NCBI GenBank assembly: GCA_003586115.2
Contig: QVOM02000053.1
Location: 9,067,072 to 9,131,071 of the forward strand
Length of the DNA stretch: 64,000 nucleotides
Source: Salvator merianae
Lineage: Eukaryota; Chordata; Lepidosauria; Squamata; Teiidae
Direction of reading: 5' to 3'
In this document: positions 59,681 through 64,000 of the stretch, piece after piece
Layout: each line of letters begins with the position of its first letter
How positions within the stretch are numbered: the first letter of the stretch is position 1
Notes under the pieces: generated by a model
What the model saw: only the letters and a program-made list of their open reading frames with translations
What the model was told of the DNA's origin: nothing
The model's database searches: none
Made by a program: the position numbers and the translations under genes

Positions 59681-59934
59681 AGTATGAAAGCGCTAAAGAA
59701 AAACTGGATATCTGACTATGGTTAAAATTCAAAGAGTGACAAAATCCAAGTTAGACCCCTCACTCAGTCATGAGATTTTGAAACAATGTCTGTCTTTCCC
59801 AGTTTGTTATGAGAATCGAAAAAGGAAGAGAAGCAAATATACCAGCCTGAACAGCTTAGAGGAAGAATGAGAGGTAAATATAACGAGTCCTGTCATATGT
59901 AAAATGATTTGGGATATTTTGAGTACCATTCATT

Positions 59935-60060
59935 TATTTATTGGCATTTATATCCTGCCGTATACCAAAGGTTTCAGGGTAAGTTACAAGAGAAGCAAGA
60001 CAAACAGGTTACAAACAAGACTCAGTTAATTAAAATGACCCTTAAATAGCAGTTACAAGA
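59935..60060 (-). mobile_element. Retroelement 3' tail, reverse strand
   Basis: CATTTATTTATTGGCATTTATATCCTGCC followed by CCAAAGGTTTCAGGGTAAG then TTACAA matches the inverted CR1/SINE 3' end pattern ('TTTATTTATATCCYGCC...CCAAGG...GCTTACAA') common in squamate genomes. Confidence 0.55.
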
Positions 60061-60134
60061 ATTTAAAATTTACAGTGTTCAGGAGGGCAGGATAGCCGAG
60101 TTGCTTAAAGGCTTGAATAAAAAGGGGCTTCTTT

Positions 60135-60433
60135 TAGAGATGTACAGTATTTGAATGAAAGTTGCATGTTCAGTTCAAAATCAAACTGAACAGCCATTTG
60201 TTTGGCTCAATGGCAAATTGTTTAATTAATTTTGACAAAAAACACCAATTTTTTAACTGAAAAAGTTCTTTCCAAGGGCAAAAACACAGTAAAAATGAAC
60301 TGTTCAGTCGAATCGTTTGTGTTTGTGAGTGGGGAACTAGTTTGGTTTGATCAAATTTCTGGATATTCAAAAAACCACGTGTTTAGTTGAATTCATCGAA
60401 TTGTCAGATACGAACTGAATTGGCACATCACTA
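60135..60433 (-). mobile_element. hAT-like MITE, subfamily A, reverse orientation
   Basis: Starts TAGAGATGTACAGTATTTG and ends TTGGCACATCACTA, flanked by gcttcttt (60127-60134) and gcttcttc (60434-60441), 7 of 8 identical. The interior has TTTTTTAACTGAAAAAGTTC and a GTTCAGTCGAATCG word in reverse order compared with 6558, so it is inserted the other way round. Confidence 0.8.
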
Positions 60434-61662
60434 GCTTCTTCGCAGCTGATTTCAAAATTTAAAAGTTAATGAGCCCAAATCTTGCTGCCTGTTCCACTGC
60501 AGTTCTGGTGTGGATGGTCACTTATAAGGTTGCTGGATTTTCTTTTGGTGCTGTACCATTGGAACAAAACCCTATGAAATAGAAGCGCTTCATTCTGAAT
60601 GCCAAACAAGCCCTTAAGGCTTATATTTTTCTGAACCCAGAATGCTCAGGCTACCCCATTCCAAGTCAGGACATCCGTGCATCCTCATTTGAAATCATGG
60701 GGCATTTTGGAGATCAGCATGCATGCTGTTCTGTTATCTGCACCCTGCTCTTCTCCTGCTGTGAGACATAAAGAAAATTTCTGCAGTCAGCAAGTCCTGC
60801 AATCAGCAAGCACTAAAATTGCCCCTGCAGCTTTCGCTGGATTAGGCACTTTCCTAGGTGCAGAGAAAACTAGCCTCATGGGTAGGATTCTAATCATAAA
60901 GGACCCTTGCTTTATTCTGCAGTCTTTGACTGGGATCAGTTGAGCAGATGGCTCTGGTTCCAGTGCATCCTCTAGGCTGGATGAGTTGGGAAGTGGGGGA
61001 GTACTTTGACTTTAGGAGTGAGCATATATCTAGCATAGAAAAAGAAAATAGAATGGAGGTATTTTGAGGATCCTCCCCAATGCTGTCTGAGGATGTGATT
61101 AGACAGGGCTTTTTCGGTTGCCACTTTTCTAAGAATTGCTCCATCTGTAGATGCAGAAAAAAGTGTCACAGTTTTCAAAATAGGCACCTAAAAACCTAAT
61201 TATCATAATTCTCTTTCTCATCTTTGCTTTCATCACTGATTGGCTGATCGCCTGCTGGGTTTCCATGACCTTGATTGGTTGTGTGCTATTTCCAGGTTGG
61301 GATTGGCAACAGGAGCCTCCTAGTTTCCCACCCAATCTGACCCAAACAGTAGAGTTACCCTCGGAGTGCTTGTTTTCCATCTGAGAAAGTTGTGGGCATT
61401 CGGAGGCTTCAGGATCTGGTAAGGCATTTTTATGTATTTAATGCCTGTCCATAGAAGCTCATATTTATACAAAAGGTGCCCTTTTAAGTGTGTCTGATCG
61501 CACCCTAAGTCATTCCTGAGCCATGAGAACTTCAGTCATGAAAAAAAGTTAGTGAGATAATAGAAATAGGATGCCAGTACATATTTGAAACATTAATGGC
61601 TCTATGAATAGAGACTTGATGGTCATTTGCATTGAGTTGGGTGGGATCCAAAAGTCATACTT

Positions 61663-62136
61663 GGTCTTTCTGTACTTACCTGTCAGTTATCCAGATGAGT
61701 GGGTCTGGATTAACCCAGTTCATCATAATCTGATCATGAGGAGGCATGGGAAGGATCAGTGCCATCTGCACTAATGGTGCTGATGCAGATTAGGCTATGA
61801 ACCTCACAGAAGCTTCATGGCAACACCCCTACTCCTTTTGTTCCTAGCCTTGGGGCCTCCAGGGAGTGGGGCACAATATAGTGCACCACTGAAAGGCACT
61901 CCCTGGTAGTCCTGAGTATGGGAGGCAGTCTCCTGAATGCGTCCCATGTTCTAGATCAGGGCTGCTGGTCCCTCTGGTAGGCCTCCCTTCATCTGGATCT
62001 TGCTCTGTCTCATGCAGACAGAGCAGACTAGCAGGGGGCGTGGCCTCATAGATCCGCACTAATATGCAGATCTATGTGGCCTAAAAGTGAACCACACAGA
62101 TCCTTAATATGGATTAAGGGTCCGTGCAGGAAGACC
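61663..62136 (+). mobile_element. Family D element with recognisable ends
   Basis: The left end GGTCTTTCTGTACTTACC and right end GTGCAGGAAGACC form an imperfect inverted repeat (GGTCTTTCTGTAC versus GGTCTTCCTGCAC). It extends outward to ACTT/AAGT, so no clean target duplication can be set. The interior aligns with 56890-57330. The GGNCYTTYCTGCAC terminus is related to that of family F, suggesting one superfamily. Confidence 0.6.
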
Positions 62137-62139
62137 CCA

Positions 62140-63258
62140 AGTATCTCAAGCCAGTTCTGAATAGCAGATCCCGCTTGAGAGAAGAAAGTGGAAAGGAAAA
62201 GCAAAGAGGCTGAATATCTCCCTACATCTCCTCTGGAATCATCGCATCACTTTATATTAACACCTGGGAGAGGGTTGGGACAGGAAATGAAAGCAGAGTG
62301 TTTGGGTGTAGCCTCGGAAATCAGGAGCTGCTGTTTTCAGTGCAGCTGCACTTCTGGTTGTATGGCAGCTGCAGAATGTTGTTCTCTAGCTCTAGGAAAC
62401 ACATTTACTATCGAAGTATCAGACCTTTGGTACTCTCTAGGCTAAATAATGTAGGAGACAAAAATAAAAACAAGTAATTTACTAATCACTTTTATTGAGG
62501 TTCACTTTTCCATTCCAGGTACCATGCTTGCCAATACATCTTCCTTTTGACACAACAACCAGAGGTAATCTTCAAAGATTTCTTTGGTGACCTGAAATGA
62601 GAATTGCAGCTGCAGATAAATCCATCTGGTCTAGCAAAACCAAAAATTTGGAGACAGAGACAAAACAGTCTCTGAAACCAGGAAGTAGAGTAGATGTGGT
62701 GTGGAATCTGCCCCCATTTTCACACTTATCTTTGGTCTTGAGATACATAACCCAGGTTCTAAAGAACAGGAAACTTTATTCCCAGACTTCAAAGTTTCCA
62801 AAGGGAGCCTTTTTGGCAGTGCACCATGTCCAGCAATGCTTCCTAGAGTGCCACTGGAAAAGGTCCCACTTGTCCACCAGTAGACCTCACTGTCGAAGTC
62901 TACTGGTACAGCAGGATAGGGTGCCATTTTGGGTGCCCTCCCACTTTATGCTCTGTCCTGTCTAGATGGAGCATTCTAGGAGGTGGGACCTCTACTGCCC
63001 CATGACAGCATGCTTGGGCATCACTAAGAATTGGCGGAGGCTTTACTAAGCGACCCAATCACATGAAGTGGGCAATTAGGACGTCTGAGCATGGGAATGT
63101 CCAGACCCTGAGCATGAGTATTGTCAGTGTTGTATCCAGCACATAACAGGAAGTTAGTAAGAAGACATCCTGTACCCCAGACCTGCCTCTACAACATTTC
63201 TCCCGCTCTCCTGAGTGTTTCTTTCTCGCTTCTTTGAGTATGTTGCCTGACTCCTGGC
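62140..63258. other. Intergenic sequence, no gene
   Basis: Contains weak repeat-like wording at 62690-62960 (GGAATCTGCCCCCATTTTCA, TCCACTTG, GGTGCCATTTTGGGTGCC) similar in style to families D/E. The 122-codon frame starting at 62597 is not supported by any domain or splice context. Confidence 0.35.
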
Positions 63259-63370
63259 CTATTTATTATTTATTTATCTTTTTATTCACTGCATTTTATT
63301 TCCCCACCACCACTCAAGTCTAAAAAGATTCTCAGAGCAGCTTACAAAATGTAATGCTACACATCTACCC
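63259..63370 (-). mobile_element. Retroelement 3' tail, reverse strand
   Basis: CTATTTATTATTTATTTATC, then TTTTATTTCCCCACCACCAC and CAGAGCAGCTTACAAAATG, follows the same inverted tail order as 59935. Confidence 0.5.
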
Positions 63371-64000
63371 TCAGGCTTACAATCTAAGAAGACATTTCAC
63401 ACAATTAAAAGGTGATTGGGAGGGACGGTGGGGAGGGGGGGAACAGCTGCCTGGAAGGCAGTTGAAGACGGAATTTGATGTTGCCAATCGGTTGCGAACA
63501 GAAGACCCCTAGAGTGCTGTTCTATCTCCCTTTTCTGCAGCCTTCCTGGGCACTTATGGAAGGAAAGGTGTGCGTCTGGGAAGGACACATTGCACTAAAC
63601 AGCTGTTTTGGTCTTGTTTGGGAAATGGTGTGGTGGGAACCAAGTGAATACCCACTGCTTCAAGTGGTGCAGTGTACTGAGCTGAACTGTATGTCTGCTT
63701 GTTTGTGGCCAAACACCCTCAGTCTTAAGGGCCATGATTCAAATAGGCTATGATATATCTCCCACTGGAACTTTTTCGTGAACAGGAGACAACCAGGGAG
63801 ACTTTAGAGTGCTGGAGAAATCTTTCAGAGAAAGGTAAACACACACGTACTATTCCTGGCTATAAACCAAGGATAAATTCAACCCCATACCCAGCTATGA
63901 ATAAAGCCAGAATATGGAAACATTGTCTTTGGGGCTTATTCTCTGCGATTATTTCACCACTCAGTATTTTGCTTTGTTTGTCAGCTATGTTCTTAAGTTT
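63371..64000. other. Intergenic sequence at the window end
   Basis: No gene or repeat boundary recognised. A 92-codon forward frame at 63475-63753 has no family similarity. A G-rich run lies at about 63425-63440. Confidence 0.35.

Noticed and set aside
59514..59732. Poly-leucine reverse frame resembling a membrane segment
   Set aside because: Product of the TAA/TAG microsatellite.
1..64000. CRISPR array, operon, phage or bacterial defence system
   Set aside because: The window is vertebrate genomic DNA; the repeats are microsatellites and transposons, not spaced direct repeats.

Overview
The window is vertebrate nuclear DNA, most likely from a squamate reptile (lizard or snake). It carries one protein-coding gene that I can support: TSHZ1 (teashirt zinc-finger homeobox 1) on the + strand. 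The squamate call rests on three things. First, a tRNA-headed SINE at 33200-33420 has the body and 3' wording I associate with squamate SINEs. Second, a short Bov-B-type 3' tail lies at 12838-12890. Third, microsatellites are numerous and there are many short terminal-inverted-repeat elements. I cannot name a species.

Layout. Bases 1-41821 read as intron, presumably the 3' part of the long first intron of TSHZ1. I find no match to the short first coding exon, so that exon and the promoter should lie upstream of the window. Bases 41822-45024 are the large terminal coding exon, about 1067 codons, intact, with five zinc fingers and the homeodomain. It is preceded by a clean branch-point/polypyrimidine/AG acceptor. 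Bases 45025 to about 47680 are the 3' UTR with several candidate poly(A) signals. Bases 47680-64000 are intergenic sequence with no gene that I can support.

The non-coding DNA is a mixture of two things. (i) Blocks of low-repeat, A+T-rich sequence with unbroken homeodomain/FOX/octamer-like words look like conserved developmental enhancers. The best are 7190-7530, 7735-7905, 10975-11240, 13270-13640, 31390-31760, 41380-41720, 53540-53880 and 58080-58420. (ii) Small non-autonomous DNA transposons are abundant. Nine copies of one roughly 300-345 bp family have TAGAGATGTGCA-type ends and, in the best copies, exact 8-bp target duplications (hAT-like). A second group with GGCTSCMTCCAGACAG-type ends has 3-bp duplications (Harbinger-like). 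Two or three foldback elements have GGCCCTTTCTGCAC ends, and a striking palindrome lies at 59029-59217.

No novel gene system was found. The most unusual content is the MITE families and the hairpins they put into a probable TSHZ1 intron. All other open reading frames look like chance frames in repeats, microsatellites or the antisense of TSHZ1.
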